Positions 1 to 13,330 of a stretch of DNA of 64,000 nt are shown piece after piece. The notes under the pieces were generated by a model. It had not been told where the DNA came from and did not search any database. It saw nothing but the letters and a program-made list of their open reading frames with translations. Source of the stretch: Cristatella mucedo (Eukaryota > Bryozoa > Phylactolaemata > Cristatellidae). Location: NCBI GenBank assembly GCA_009760855.2, contig WPIO01000083.1, positions 514,501 to 578,500 on the forward strand, read 5' to 3'. The number at the start of each line of letters is the position of its first letter. Position 1 is the stretch's first letter. A program made the position numbers and the translations under genes.

Positions 1-2829
1 GCTAGGCATGGTACTAATGAAGTCTAACTTCCTCACTACAGGAAACAAAACTCTTCGTTTCGCTAAACTCCACAAAGCCCAATCAAGGTCTTGGAGCCCC
101 TGGGTGAGACTGGCCCTCAGTGCATCGCCATTCTGCTAACCTGCCCTCCATTCTCGTTTGGCGAAGCTTTTAAGCGTACCTACAGGTTTAATTAATAACC
201 GATCTGTCATCACCAGCAGCGCACGTTCTGGGCGTATCCATGCATTTCTAGCCACGTCAGGCGGGCCGCAGAGAGAGCTAGTGTCACAAAGCCGGCTGCG
301 ATGACGCTGAAAAGTGATGCATTGCGTTCCCACGAGATCTTTACCACAGCGAGTGTTTGACTGCATGGTAGCCTCGGGCGGCGGTATCTATGCAATCTAG
401 CCAATTGGTGGATGCTCGCTGTAGTCTCTAGCACCAAAGTAGAAAGAAGTTCGTCCCTCATCCAGGCTACAACTCTCGACCGAAAAGGCATTTGCGGTAA
501 GGATCACTTCGTGAAAGGCGAGCGCCTTTAGCTTTCTGGGCCCGGTTGCGCTTCTCATCTGTGAAAAGCTTCGGGTGGCACTTCCCGCAGACGCTACGAA
601 TGACAAAGCGCGGCACCTGTTGTTTGCTGAACTGGCATGAGGAATTCTCTCGAGGCCGGTAGGAACGCCATCGCAGGTGGTCACGTCTGCTGCTTCGTGC
701 CGACGCCGTTGTTAGGCAGTCCTTACTGGATATGCCAGATAGTCCTCTAGCTCGGTTCTTATGGATAGTCATCAGCCAAGCTACTGGTGCTGACGCTGAT
801 GCGTGAGATACCTGCTTGCTTCAATAAAGCACTTCACTGGCGTCCGCGTCGACGTGTGTTCTGTTGAAGGCAGCTGGGAGCGAGTCAGTCGAGGCTACGT
901 TAAGACTGTTTAAATTTCTCGTCGGCTTCGTCGGGTGGATTGTCTGCTGCTGCCGGAGCCGCACCAACAAATGACGGCGGCGAACAAGCCTCTCGCAGAT
1001 CGGCGAGTGTCACCTGCTCGGAGATGAGTGCTCGAGTGCTGGGCTTCTGCGAAGAGGCTCGACGCGGGCAGGCAATCGCCGCTGCGGCTGCCGCCACTCG
1101 AGTGCCTCCTAATGGGCAACATCGAAGGGCGTCGGAATGGCCATGATGCGTCGAGCAGTCGCCGTCAGTCTGATAGTTCCGAATACAGCGGTGACGGCTG
1201 CGGGAGCCTAATATGGCACTAAGTGGGACCTAGAGCAACGCCCAGGAACCGGACGAAACGGTGGCATTGGGAAAGAGATCACCCTCAGGCAGCGTGTCTA
1301 TAGGAGCAGGCTATATTCAGGCTGGTTGCTTCCGGACCGCCCAGGGCATGGAGCCTACAGCCGAGACACCCGCAGCTGGTTGGAAGCTCTCTCGCGACAA
1401 ACATGCCGACATTCCAACTGCTTAGTCATCGTGCGCACGGCGAGACAGTCGGTGAGTCGGCGAGAATTAGTGTCTGGCTGTCCAGCGAATAAAAATGGCT
1501 CGCAGCAGCAGATATAGTCGCTGCTGAGAGTGACAACTGTCGATGCACCTCCCCCTGCCGGCGCAGGAATGAAGCCATGCCTGCTCTCTGCAGTCATCGG
1601 TATACTAAAGACCGCCCGATAACTCAGCCGTCATAGTCCTACAAAACCCAAGAAAAACACTCACACTCGCTACCACCACATTTCGTACGCTTCCGTCTTG
1701 ATACTGACAGTTCAACATATTTGCCAGGGCGCGACCTTACAAACACGGCTCAGCTGCGAGCTGAGGCTGATAAACTTCAGCGAGTTAGTTCAACTGATTC
1801 TTCGCACCGTCTCCAGCGTTGCAGCACAATTGGCGACTGCGAGTGGCTTTCTCCAAACCGTGAGAGAGGGCCCGATGCTGATCGGTGGTTAAAGCCGAAG
1901 CGGCTCGCTTCGTCGCTTCACCCTATTGCTGTCCCGCTGCGCACTGGCATATGGCTTCTTAGCCGATATCGCGCTATCTCGCACTGTGCCGGGACCCAAG
2001 AGCGTGCCTTCCATCGCCGCTGCTGATGGCTGAGCAGAGGCTGGGAGAAGATGTAAATCCATCAGCCCTGCCTGAAGGCGCATGGAAGAAGCTAGTATAG
2101 TCAGCAGACCACCTGCAAGCACGGCAGCAGCAGCTCGCTTCCGGATATTTCGCACTCTCTGTTCACAGCACTCGCCTGAGCACGGGCCCAGTTGTTATAG
2201 CGCAGGATGGGCGTGCTTTTCAAAGCGATTCTCGTATCCTGAAAGGCTTAAAATGTAGCAGTTCCTTGCGGCCATGAGCTGCTGCAGACATGTTAGCAGA
2301 GTAGAGATCTTGGCCGAGCAGCATATGCAAGTTTCGAGGCTTGCTTTTCTGTTCGTCGAGTGTCCACTAATTGAATGGCACCACGTGCAATGATGATGTA
2401 AATACACAGTGAACCGAAAAGCCTAGGCTTCCTGATTGAAAAAGCCACAAGGAGTCTCCCCGTTTTCGTTTTACAATCTCGATACGCCTGTCAACTCTTT
2501 TTAAAAGTGCCCTGTGCTGCAGCCACGTTTCCAGTCTCCCTACGGATGCCGAGACTGCCGAGTGCTGGTTCTTAAAACTAGACCAGGCGGCCCTAAGCGG
2601 CGGAAGGGCGGGCCTTCGGTGACTGCGCATCGTTTGGATATGCTGGCGAGACACCTCGTCCAGCAAAGATGCTCTACACGGCTCCTGTCTCTTCGAATGC
2701 TGTTTGACATAAATAAATGCGGTAAGTTGCAGCGAGAGAACAATTGGTCTGCAGTGCTTGGCAGAATCGACCTCAGAGCGGAAGCGTTAGCTGCTTATAT
2801 TAATAATTTGCAGCTGGTGCACACTCTGC
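1..2829. other. no gene recognised
   Basis: Only short ORFs overlapping in several frames, none with a recognisable domain. GC is moderate and there is no long simple repeat. I see no RNA gene. It may hold old unrecognised repeats or intronic sequence. Confidence 0.5.
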
Positions 2830-3140
2830 TAGCTGCATACGTCTGTCGCGTGAGCGTCGCGGTTGCCACATTACTCACTCCTCGCCGACCTGCACTGTGA
2901 GACCTGCCAGTCAAGCACGGATTAGACTTCAAGGTTTGTCGCTCGCTTTTGGGTCTCTTCATTCTATGGCTCCAGCCTATTTTTCAGAAGATACTACCAT
3001 CAGGCCAAAGCATCAGTACCACCACTCGCTTTCAGGAATCCAACAGTCTAGAAATACCTCGTACAAACCTTAAATCCTTTGGAGACCGTGCATTTAGCTC
3101 GTATGCTCCACAGCCTGGTTTGTTTGGTTTTCAAGCATGA
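2830..3140 (+). mobile_element. LINE family A fragment, RT C-terminal end
   Basis: The plus strand carries the C-terminal part of a CR1/L2-like reverse transcriptase in broken frames. The signature stretch (lower-case bases reading like 'HWL..KQ..D.KV', then 'HSLAPAYL', 'IPRTNLKSFGDRAFSSYAP') recurs in at least eight other places in the window. This copy stops at about 3,140 without the usual tail. It is inactive. Confidence 0.7.
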
Positions 3141-3559
3141 TTTTTCTTACTATTCTATTGCGTATCACTTTGCAGCAATGGATGTGCCATACTCGGACAG
3201 AGCTTTCAAACTCAGTCAGAGCCTTCAGGGCATCGTTAATTGTTGAACTCTTGGTGTAGCCGGGATGGACGCAACAGCCAGAAAGTATGCATGGCCGCTG
3301 GACAACGGCTCCAGCTAAGCCGCATCCGTGGACTCTAACCGAAGGCTGGATGGCATGCACCAATTTAGACTCGGAAAGGGCCATGCACTACTACGTTTTT
3401 CTAGCTGCGGTAGACAACTTCATCTACAATGACCCGAAGTATTTTTAATGCAGCGTGTCAGCGAAAACCGCGATTTCAATGTTTAAGACGCCCTTCGAAG
3501 GGCAGGACTTCCTGTCTTCAGCGACAGCAGAGCGAAGCTCTGCTCGAGTGACTTCCTTA

Positions 3560-5050
3560 ACATTCATGCAATCTATGGATAGGAAGCGAATTTTGTTAGC
3601 TGCATCCAACCCGCAGAGTTGCCTTCGTGGTCAAGTCAGTCTAGTTAGCCTAGTACTCGTCTGTGTTAACAATGACATTCTATGGAGCAAAGATGACGGG
3701 AATGCTACTGCCCTAGATCTGCTAGATCTGTCACCTGCCTTTGATACCATTGATCACGATGTCCTACTTGAACAAGTGAGAACAACGATCAGTCTGGCAG
3801 ACGAAGAACTTAAGTGTTTTAAATCGAACTTGTCTGATTGTGTTCAATCCGTGTCGTGTACGGTCAGGTCTCAACCGCGAGACCGATCACCTGTGGAATC
3901 CCTCAAGGGTACGTCCTCGGTCCCTTGCTGTTCTCCATGCATACTCAACCTCTGGAAAAGTGATTAAGACCCGTGGAATAGGATATCACTTTTATGCTTG
4001 CGATGCTCAGCTCAGCTGTACTTGTTATTCAAACCGTCGGAAATCCGATGCAGCAACTGATAAACTGAATGCTTGCCTTGCCGACATTTGACCCTGGATG
4101 TCGGAAAACTTCTTGAAACTAGTTGACGATAACACTGAACTGCTACTCATAGGACACCCTAAGAGTGTGGATGGATTAGATGGCTTTGCTCTTTTAATAG
4201 GATATGCTGCTGTGCGACCATCACCACGCGCTCGAAGTCTAAGTGTCGTTTTTCGACAGCTGGCTAAAATTTAAAAGCTTCATTCAGAAGGCTGCTTCTA
4301 CACCTAGCCATCACGTCTGGTCCCTATCCAAGATTAGGAGCTGTCTTCAACAGTGGCTTGCAAAGGATTTAACTAGCTCCTTAGTTCTGTCTTGGCTTGA
4401 TTATTCTTATTCTCTTTTTGCTGGGCTACCAAAGCAAGCAACTAGGCCACTGCAGCTGACTAATAATATGGCTGCAAGGCTAGTCTTCAAGTCCCAGAGG
4501 TTTGAGCATGTGTCTCATTTTCTAAAAGAGCTAGGATGGATGCCGGTTGAGCAACGGATACAGAGCAAAGTTCTTACGCTGACCCGCAAGGCCCGCCATG
4601 GATTGGCTCCTCCATACCTAGCTGAACTGCTGCACCAGTTTCAGCCTCTTCACGCCCTCGGGTCCTGTGTGGACAATAAATTAGCTGTCCCATTCCTCCG
4701 CTTACAGACCATTGGCGACAGAAGCTATAGCTCTGCAGGTCCTAGACTGTGGAACTCGCTTCTATAAGTCTTACGCAATGACAACTACTATCCTGCTGCA
4801 AACTATGGCTCATCCTTTACAGTGGTCCTGAGCTGCTACTTCCATGCTACTCACTTACCTCAACTGCTCTCCTGCCTCTGCTGTGCTTCCCACTTTCTCT
4901 TTGTTACGTGAGATGAAGTCTGTTGGCTACCAAATGCATACAGAAAGCCGCTTAGGCTGTGAGTGAGCTATACAAAAAACTCTCCTGCGTAGCACCCACA
5001 TAGTCTTTGTGGCATTGTAGAGTTACAGACGGAGACGGAGATACAAGAAG
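3560..5050 (+). pseudogene. reverse transcriptase remnant of LINE family B
   Basis: The longest RT remnant on the plus strand. Frame 1 (3,455-3,967) contains LDLSPAFDTIDHDVLL, the palm motif of CR1/L2-type RTs that includes the first catalytic aspartate. The catalytic box follows in another frame near 3,990-4,020 as YHFYACDAQLS, where active relatives have YADD, so one catalytic Asp is replaced. The thumb and C-terminal region is open from 4,243 to 4,767 and has the family B signature (GLPKQATRPLQL, HGLAPPYLAELLHQFQPL, GDRSYSSAGPRLWNSL). The 3' tail runs to about 5,050. Several frameshifts and stops make it non-functional. It defines family B, found again on the minus strand at 24,360, 30,530 and 45,470. 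Confidence 0.85.
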
Positions 5051-5169
5051 AAGAGCCCAATTGCTCTGCTTATATAAGGAAATTATAGCCAAGTTGGTTT
5101 ATGCTTTTATGACATCCTGTGTAAGCTGCTGTAATTCACTACTTAAAGTTATTTGCCTAAGCCATAACA

Positions 5170-5760
5170 TGCTTACAGTTGGTGCAAAACCCTGCCGATA
5201 GAGGTGTACGTTTTTGGCGTCAGAATGGCCACATTAAATCACTTCTCAGCAAGCTACAGTGGCTTCCCACGGAGCAGCGAATTGACTTCGAGATTCGTTT
5301 CACGTTCGATCAGTCACCTACTCCTGCCTACCTTCCTGAAATACATGCTCACCGAGTGACACTCACCGCAGCATCCACTCCCCCGACTAAGCTGTGCCAT
5401 CAACCACCCGCCAATCCCTGGACACCAGTCGTCGTCAGATCGTATCCAGTATGCGCTCGCAACTCACTACCTGCTGACATCAAAACGTCTGCTGGCTTGA
5501 TAGCATTTAAAAGAAAGCTGAGCACTCACCTGTTCCGCACAGCATTTGGTACGTCTGCGAGAAATGTCCTTGATGCGATATACTGTGTCGTAATTGCGCA
5601 TTTTATCACTAGTCGGTTGACTAGTTTACTTTTAAGCATATGCTAACTACCTAGAAAGACATTTAGTTGTCTTAAGTTGCCCTATACATGATTTATTATC
5701 ATTATCATTTAGCTCTCTTAGGGTGCTATACAAATAGCTTATTATTATTATAAATTAGCT
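5170..5760 (+). mobile_element. LINE family C fragment, RT C-terminus and tail
   Basis: An open frame at 5,179-5,646 encodes a degenerate RT C-terminus with the usual order of landmarks: HIKSLLSKLQWLPTEQRIDF, then ARNSLPADIKTSAGLIAFKRKL and THLFRTAF. The tail (about 5,680-5,745) has the 'ctcttagggtgctatacaaat' type end followed by an ATT repeat, related to the tail of family A. It is 5'-truncated and inactive. Confidence 0.75.
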
Positions 5761-6149
5761 GAGCGGTTGTATTAAAATTCCAAAGGCCCACATAACAATA
5801 AGGATAATCATTTTTTTAGAATCCTCAGAAAGCTAAGTCTCTATCCAGGTGCTTTACAACTCGCTGCTAGAGAAGCAATAACCACGGTTTAATGGAATTC
5901 AAAGTATCGTGCTTAGAATACAATACAAGGAAATCAAGTAGTACGTATCGTCAGCATGCGTAAGTACACAAGAAGAGACTCAGGGCAACCGGTCACTAGG
6001 AACACTGGTAAGTAACCTACACTGAATTGTGCAAAAGTAAGTATGCAATGCACACATGAAAAAAGTAAAGTTAACTTGAGCGAAGGTAAAACGAAGCAGA
6101 ATAGATGCGTTTTTTAGCTGAGACTTAAATGACAAAAGTAATTGCAGGT

Positions 6150-6430
6150 GGATACAGCAACCAGGAACGAGTTCTAGAATTTCGGTGTATAAGATCGGAA
6201 GACATGATTAACAACAATTTTTTTAATTGGTTGTGTGGAGCGGCGGGATGACTGGAAGAAGAGGATCGGGTCACGTGCAGGAGCACGTGACTGGAGGAGA
6301 GTGGAGGCTGGAGAGGTAGACTGGTGCGAGTTGATAAATCGGCTCGTTGGCTAAAGAGACGATCTTGAAGAAAATCCTATTATTGATAGGAAGCCAGTGA
6401 AGCTCAGACAGATGTGTTATTCACTGCCAT
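6150..6430 (-). mobile_element. LINE family C fragment
   Basis: On the minus strand the sequence around 6,395-6,420 reads SELHWLP, the hallmark of the CR1/L2 RT C-terminal region, followed by a degenerate remainder. Similar minus-strand fragments lie at 14,575, 17,430 and 29,400. No open frame remains. Confidence 0.5.
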
Positions 6431-6469
6431 CCGACATCTTAAACTTTCTCTGCTCCTAATCGCCAGGTA

Positions 6470-6960
6470 TTGCTGAAAACCTCATTGGTGGATGGCAGAA
6501 TATTTTGTGAAATTGCATTGCCACAAAACCTAATTATTACTTATACGAAACCTAATTGTACTCAGAAACGGGAAATCTTACATCTCCAAATCTGCTCGGC
6601 CACCATATCTTCTGCAGGTTTCTGTGCGGAATTTATGAGTCGCCTTCCAAACGAACTTCTCGTCACACCAACTGCTCTGTAGATTCATGTCAACAACTCC
6701 CAAATCGGGTCCCTAACTACATGAAATTCCTTGGAGACCATTCCTACAATTACTTTTTCAAAATGAAGCTAAAAACTTACCTGTTATACACAGCCTTCGC
6801 TCTGTCGAGTGAATTGTCCTTTTTCGTGGGTGTGTGTCGCCTAACTGTTCACGTTGTGACTAATGACAAGAGTGACATGCTTTTTATAACATCCTCAAGA
6901 GGCTTGTTTTTTCGTACGTCATTAGCTTATATGTGCACGATGCAGTGCTTTGTTACAAAC
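6470..6960 (+). mobile_element. probable LINE 3' remnant
   Basis: An open frame (6,556-7,014) holds short matches to the end of the LINE ORF2 pattern (FLGDHSYNYFFKMKLKTYLL then YTAF). The rest is unrecognisable. Assignment rests on these short stretches only. Confidence 0.4.
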
Positions 6961-7112
6961 GGGGATCTATTAACTAGAGGCTGTGCGAATCTTCCCATGC
7001 GATTTGCATGCTAGTCTAAGCATGCTACTTGGATACGTTTGCATATGTTGTGTTAGCCTGTTGCTTCTCGGCCACTGGTGTGTGCCCCGCTCTCGGTGTG
7101 GGTGGTTGGACC

Positions 7113-7187
7113 GTTGGCTCGGTGCGGCCTTTGATGTGGGTGGGTGTTTGGGCGGTTGGCTCGGTGCAGCCTCTGATGTGGGCATGT
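7113..7187. repeat. two-copy 42-bp tandem repeat
   Basis: A unit starting ttggctcggtg at 7,113 recurs at 7,155 with few changes (about 1.8 copies, period 42). It explains the overlapping Pro/Thr-rich and Gly/Trp-rich ORFs on the two strands here. Confidence 0.7.
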
Positions 7188-7189
7188 GG

Positions 7190-10100
7190 CCCATCATGGT
7201 GGCTCACCACGGATGCACTCCCTTATCTGTGGTGAGTCAGCCCCTAGCTCATATATGTACCCACTGGGGGATTAAAATTGAGTCTCGTTCAGCGCTCACT
7301 TTCGCCCGCTCGTGCCTTAGTGCCTTCTGTCTCCGTGAGACTCCACCAACGCTGCTGCAGCCGGAGACACAGTAACGTAACACATACTCGCTCAAGAAGG
7401 ATAACTTACTTGTCATTAGCTAGTGATTATCCTTTCTCTCGCAGCAAGTTGCCCAGGGCTTGAATAGAGAACAAGTTTTCTTAGGGCGCTAGGCTAAATG
7501 CTCATTCTCACTATTATTCTCACACTCTGCAGATAATAAAGGGCACATGCCGACAGTCCTGAATGAAGGAAATTGCAGTGATCTAGAAGTGCTCTGCTGC
7601 AAGCGCTTGACCTACTTCCGCTGTTTTACTCTTGTCTTCGCAGGCTTGATTTGTCGTTGCAGGCTTGATTTGGCATCATTACTAAGCTGAAAGTTGGCCG
7701 ACTTGAAATTGGTGGCAATGTGCTCGTCAGATGACTATCTGTTTTGCATTAGCGCTCTAGGAGTACGAGTGTAAAGGTGGCTAGAGCGAAGCTAGATGAG
7801 CCAGCCTCGAGGATGCATGCCGTCTACCAGCTGAAGGGTGGCATCGGGCTCACCAATAGCTGTTAGACTGGTCTTACGCTTCCTCCAATGAGCCTTCGCA
7901 GATGACAGTCGATGAATGCTTTCGATACATTACCTCGTGACGCCGAAATTACTAGAGGCTACCAGTGCCGGCGAACGGGCTCATGTGTTGACGAGTCGGA
8001 ACTCCTCTGCTCGACCTGCTTCTTCGAATACCGTCAGCTTTTCGCCGGGCAACTACTTCTGATCTCGGTGGCAGGGGACGGCGTGCCACAAAAGCGATTT
8101 AGTATGGTTCAAAAACTACCGGGCGTCTTTAGAAACCTGGACATCAGACACGGAAATGCCCCACGTGGGCGTCGGCGAGTGATCGGCAGAGGCCTAAGCA
8201 GAGTCCGCTAACACGGAGGGATTAGTTGGCCGGAGGACGTAACGCCTTGCACTAAGTGAAGCAAAGAGTCGTCGTAGCAGATCGACGAGACTCGGCATTG
8301 GAAAGGACCAGCGCCAATCATCTGATCTGACCATTCCCTCGCTAAAGCATCGCCTGCTCTGCTTGTACTAGTTACTAAGCGTGACACGTCATTCACATAT
8401 GAGTCACGTCGAGCATTATCGGCGAAATTTGTCCTCTGCTTTTCCAACGCAAGAAGAGCATCTCTCTTGAACGGAAATTCGTCGAACCGCGATCTTTTCC
8501 AGTCTCAGCTCTTGAGCTGATCGGGTGAAGTGATCGGAGCTTCAGAAGCGAGTGATTTCAACATTTTAAGTTTATAGCCTGTTTTCATCACAGTTCACAA
8601 GTGCCCAGAACGCTTGTTAGCTCATTACGTTTGGTTGTCCCGCAAACTGCTAATAGGCGTATAATAAAATGCCCTGCCTTTGAGAAATGCGAGTTCCGTA
8701 TTTACATTAGAAAACTGTTATATGATGAGCGCTGTCGTAGAGCTTCGACGTGCAACTATACTCTTGCTAATTCACGCGTGGCCCAAAGTGGAGACTCCTC
8801 CAGACTACTCAGGCACCCAGATGCTACCCTGTTATAATGGCATGCTAAAAACAGCATTGGTTGGCATTTCATTGGATTTTTGTCTTATGTGGTCTACGGG
8901 CGTAAAATTAAAACCATAAACAAAAAAGGTCTGAGCGAGACGCAAGAGGAAGGTGCCAAATGAAAAGGATAGCGGTCACACTGCTGGACCCTTTTTTCAT
9001 ACTTTCAGATCTGTCAAGTCACTGCGCATCAACTTAAGAAATTTATTATCGTTCTATAAAAATGTCACTGAACCTTCAACCAAATTTTATAGCGCCAACA
9101 CTTCAAAAAGATGTTGTGACGTAAAAGTAAATGACGCTGAGACTCCCGAAGTACTCAACCTGTGTCAGCTAAAACCAGAAGTGAAAGTCACAACAACTCA
9201 CCCATTTTTGTAGAGTGCCTGATTAGCGAATATTTTTCCGTTAGATTGTTCAAGCAGAACGCAACTGTTCATGAATTTAATCTACCCGACTCAACCAGGT
9301 ATTGAATGAATATAATGTCAAAGTGAAAGGCGTAGGTGGCAATACACGGAAACCCGTTCAATATCGATACAGAGAGCAGCGCTATAATTAGCAGTCTATT
9401 CGATGTCCAAGGGATGTCCATTACTGGGCATAATTGGGCAGATAAAACAGCTGAAGAATATGTCGAAAATATGCTTAGGCTAATCTAACTCTTCATACCC
9501 ACCGCCGGGTAGATTAGTCGGTGCAGCATCCACTTCATTTGCTAACTTACTTATCTCCTATCGACCGACAATTATATAACAGCGATATCCTACAAGCGAC
9601 CACAAAGCTTCTCGCAAAAAACATCAGCCTGTGACAGCACACCTGATAATAAGTACCCTCGGAGTTGGCGGACAATATTCAAAAGCATAAAAATACCATA
9701 TTCCGTTGCAGCTGCAAGTTCAAAATATACCGAACGACCAAAAACCGTCGGCTGTGTGATAAAAGCCGAAAAGGAGCGTCCCTGGCGGGAAAGCTATCGT
9801 AACTGCTCTGGCATTCAATACAGGGCTGTAAATAAAAAGCTTCGTCTTTAAATTGATACTTACGTGCTTGAGGTGAGTTCTGATTTCCCGAGTGAATGCA
9901 CGTGTAAGAAACGATGGCAAAAATTGGCGCTAAGTCAAACCAGTGCGCCTGCTTCGATCTGCGACTAGAGAGCGTATGTATCCGCTGAGCGAAAACTTGC
10001 ATGGCTATATTGAAATTTTTCTTCAAATAATTGCTAATTATGCCATTACACTTTTCTCTTATAAATATAGATCATTTGAAAAAATTCCGATGTCTTATCC

Positions 10101-11190
10101 TGGACGCGGCGTATTTGACCGCTGCACTGCAATTAAGTGTAGGTCTCTTCTTTTCCTCCTCTAAGGATATCTATACACGCCATTGGCAGCCTTGACCGTG
10201 ACCCAAATAATACGCCCGCGGCAGATGGTAAAAGCAGCAGCGCTCGACTGGCTCGAGCCGGGGTCTACCTGGCCACCCGTACAGACTGCATTCGGTACTT
10301 CAATTGCTCCCAGTAGCCTGAAGCAGATAAGTCGATTCGCCTTGGGGCTTCTCAACGCCGGATTAAGCGTTCGCAGATCCCAGCTGCCCTCGAACATTCC
10401 GGACATACTCTAAGACATAGACTCTGATCCTAGCTGGGGTCGTGGGGAGAAATTCCTATAATAATAGCTCATTTTTCGAGGACATTCACTCTCCAAACTT
10501 TCAGGCGGCGCCCGTAGTTCTAGGTTTTTGCAGCTGGAGGTGCTTGTTTGCTAGCAGGTATCACAGAATTGTATCTTATCTCTGTTCTTAGACCGCAAAA
10601 TGTTATTTCCAAGATACTAAGACCCTGTAATAATAGAAAAATGGCCGTTATTACCCACAAAAATAGTTGCTTTTGTGAGCAGGGCACTGGTGGGTTTGAC
10701 ATTATCTTTTTCTGAATGTTACAGTTGAAAATTTTCAAAGGGCTGGTGTTAAAAAATTCATTTTTTATACAGAACACACTGATAGTCCATGCTGCCATCA
10801 AACTCAAATCCAACTATCGTGGAAAACAAAAAAATAGTATTTGACGTGTTTACCTTTATTGTTGATCGCTGGCTGAATTCATTGAGGCCCTATTGATAAC
10901 TTTTTATACATACCAATGCATCGTAATTATTAATAGCTTCCATATTGATACTTCCCGGTAATATAAGGAGTGTTATAAATACGGAAGCCTTAAGCCCACA
11001 AGTTCAGTTAAGCTCGAGCTGTCTAAGTGAATACATATCTTTATTTTCCTGAGATAGTTTCAAGAGGCTGAACGTATCCAGCAGACGTATTTTACATCGA
11101 ATGCCAATTTATGGGCACAAAAGTGAAAAAGACTCCATGGGAGCGTCAATTAAAATTTTTGAGGAGGACAAGAATATTTCACTGCCATAG
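7190..11190. other. no gene recognised
   Basis: Short unrelated ORFs in all frames, no domain, no tRNA-like fold and no strong repeat. From about 8,900 to 11,100 the sequence is AT-rich. Old decayed repeats or intron are possible. Confidence 0.45.
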
Positions 11191-11192
11191 TT

Positions 11193-11425
11193 TATAATAA
11201 TAATAATAATGCACTTGATAAAGCGCCCTCAGAGAACTCAATCTTTTTCTAGGCGTTTTACATTTGCTGCAAAGGGAAATGCAATTGAATGGTGAGTAAT
11301 ATCATGCTTGATAAACAACATGAATAACATGGTTAGGGGTGACATGCACAGGGTCAGCATGCAAATGTGGTTAGTGGCAGCATGCACAGTGTCAGCACGC
11401 ATAAGCACAGTTTGTTATATGCTTG
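11193..11425 (-). mobile_element. LINE family A 3' tail, reversed
   Basis: Starts (plus strand) with an AAT repeat, then the conserved tail block containing gataaagcgccctcagagaa and ctaggcg.tttacattt, then the 3' UTR with 'aacatggttaggggtgacatgcac' type sequence. The same block occurs at 17,827, 21,499, 36,602 and 45,850. Only the 3' end of the element is present. Confidence 0.8.
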
Positions 11426-11913
11426 TCAACGATCAGGTCAAATGCCGTCCCTATTTTAATTGCGAAAACTGCAAGAAAGCTCACGGAGATAATTCGGAAT
11501 ATGTATGCTTGTATATTAAGAATTTCAAGCCTATCTTGATGCTATATCAGTAAAAAGATCGAAATAAATCAATGGTAAGTGAAATAATTTTATGTATTAA
11601 TATTTACTGAATTAAATTGTTTTTTGTATTTTTCTACAGAAGGAAAAAGTAGCTATTTAGTTTGTTACAAAAATATAGCCGTTGAGTTTGCCATCTAGTG
11701 ACTTTGACGAGCCCACTGACCACTCAAGCAGCTGCTGCTTGTGCATAGTGGACCCTTCCCCTTGCACCGGATTGGCAAATACGCAGCCGCCATCGGACAT
11801 TCGAACCTTTCTGTATCTATTTCCCGAGTGCGGCACTACCTTGAGCTCTCCGTAGCCACTCATTCAATGAGAGAACAGCCGATTTCAGAGAATATTGGCG
11901 AGTCGTAGAATGA

Positions 11914-11914
<1 letters not shown>

Positions 11915-11950
<36 letters not shown>
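11915..11950. repeat. (TA)n microsatellite
   Basis: About 18 uninterrupted TA units, forming the 3' tail of the adjacent reversed SINE. Confidence 0.95.
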
Positions 11951-11955
<5 letters not shown>

Positions 11956-12084
11956 TTTGTACAGCGCCCTAAGAGAACTTAATCTCCATTCAGGCGCTTC
12001 ACATATGCCTCGGGGCTCAAGCCCACGACCTCAGCCAGACCTTGGTTGGGGCGAGCACCTTAACCACTGGACCAAACTAGCTCG
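11951..12084 (-). mobile_element. tRNA-derived SINE (SINE-1)
   Basis: Read on the minus strand: a tRNA-like head with an A-box-like stretch (tggtccagtggttaagg) and a B-box-like stretch (gggcttgagcccc), then a tail block (gcgcctgaatggagattaag, ctcttagggcgctgtacaaa) and (TA)n. The tail block matches the 3' tail of LINE families A and C in this window, as expected for a SINE mobilised by a partner LINE. A second full copy lies at 35,093-35,224. Confidence 0.75.
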
Positions 12085-12092
12085 GAAAGATG

Positions 12093-13154
12093 CTGTAGGT
12101 CCAAATGAGAATAATTTCAGAAGTGAAACTGAGGAAATTTTGAGACAATAACAGTTGCCGGTATCTAGATTAGTTGACACCTATTTATTGGCAGCTAATC
12201 TAGGAGCCTCAGAGACGTGCTCCTCCATAGCAGCAGCTAGTAACCATCTCCTTCTCTGACTCACTCATAGCAACTCAAGGAATATTACAACGGTGTCAAG
12301 ACCTTGGTAGCCTCCTAGAGGCACGTTGGGTTCAGTTGGGAGGTCATCGGTGACTTCAAAGTGGCGGTTGCATTCTTTGCGAGTCTCCCAAGTTTCCTGC
12401 TATCTTTATTTTGGTACACCGTGGACTGCTATTAACGCCGCCACAGGAAGGACTGGCCAGAGCGGACTTTGTGCGTAGCAAAAAAACAATGTAAAGCGGA
12501 AGCCGCCAGTGGACCCCCGAAAGTTGCGAACGCTGCCCGCTGTTGAATATAAAATCGGGCCATGTGAAGCATTACGTCACATCTCTAGATCCTAGAGTCG
12601 GCAGCCTTCAAATACCGTTGAAACTTTTTTCCGAAGCTGTCCGAAGCAACAGTTGCAGCCAGTTTTTTTGCTGCGGGTCTAATGACACGAAAGATCTCTT
12701 AGTGCAGCGAATTGCCAAGCAGCTCGGTATTAGGGAGAAAGCTGCTCGCGAAGCTTCGTCGCAACGTTTCGGGGCTTCCCTTGCAATCACGAGGCAGCAA
12801 GCTCGGTGGAACATAATTGATACGATGCTGTAGAACCGCTGCACGATGGACTACAGGCTGTGCTTTGAAGTCCATATTCTTTCCTTGAAGCTAATTCCGA
12901 TAAATTCAAGAACGCTGAAGGCTTGCACAGGAGAGCAAGGTCAACGCTTTCACAGTATTTTTTTTGAACGCCACTTCCAACGGCATTTTTGCGAGAAAAT
13001 GTGCGGGAGGCTAAATTTGGGGTTGCTTTGTGAGTATTATTCAGTGAACAATTGCTAACGTTGAAAAAGTACTTGAAGCATTGTTATGGTCAATTGTATA
13101 ACTTTAGTAATAATTTATCTGAATTTTTGTAAATGTATTGATTGCTTTCTGACT
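12093..13154. other. no gene recognised
   Basis: One plus-strand ORF (12,543-12,833, 96 codons) has no recognisable domain. No repeat or RNA gene is seen. I would not call it a gene. Confidence 0.45.
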
Positions 13155-13330
13155 AGATTTTAACGAACAGTTCCTATGCTCCCAAAGCATAGAGCTGGGC
13201 CACTAACCATGTTTGCATGTTGATCATGTGCATGTCACCTCTAACCATGTGATGCTTGCTAACGTTGAGCATGCTACCACTAACCATTTGATCACGCCTC
13301 TCAGTTTTCTTATTGGAATTGAGTAAATTT
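13155..13330 (+). mobile_element. LINE family A 3' UTR fragment
   Basis: Contains the repeated UTR phrases of family A (catgcta/cactaaccatgtt, tgttgatcatgtgcatgtcacc, ctctaaccatg). The coding part is absent. Confidence 0.55.
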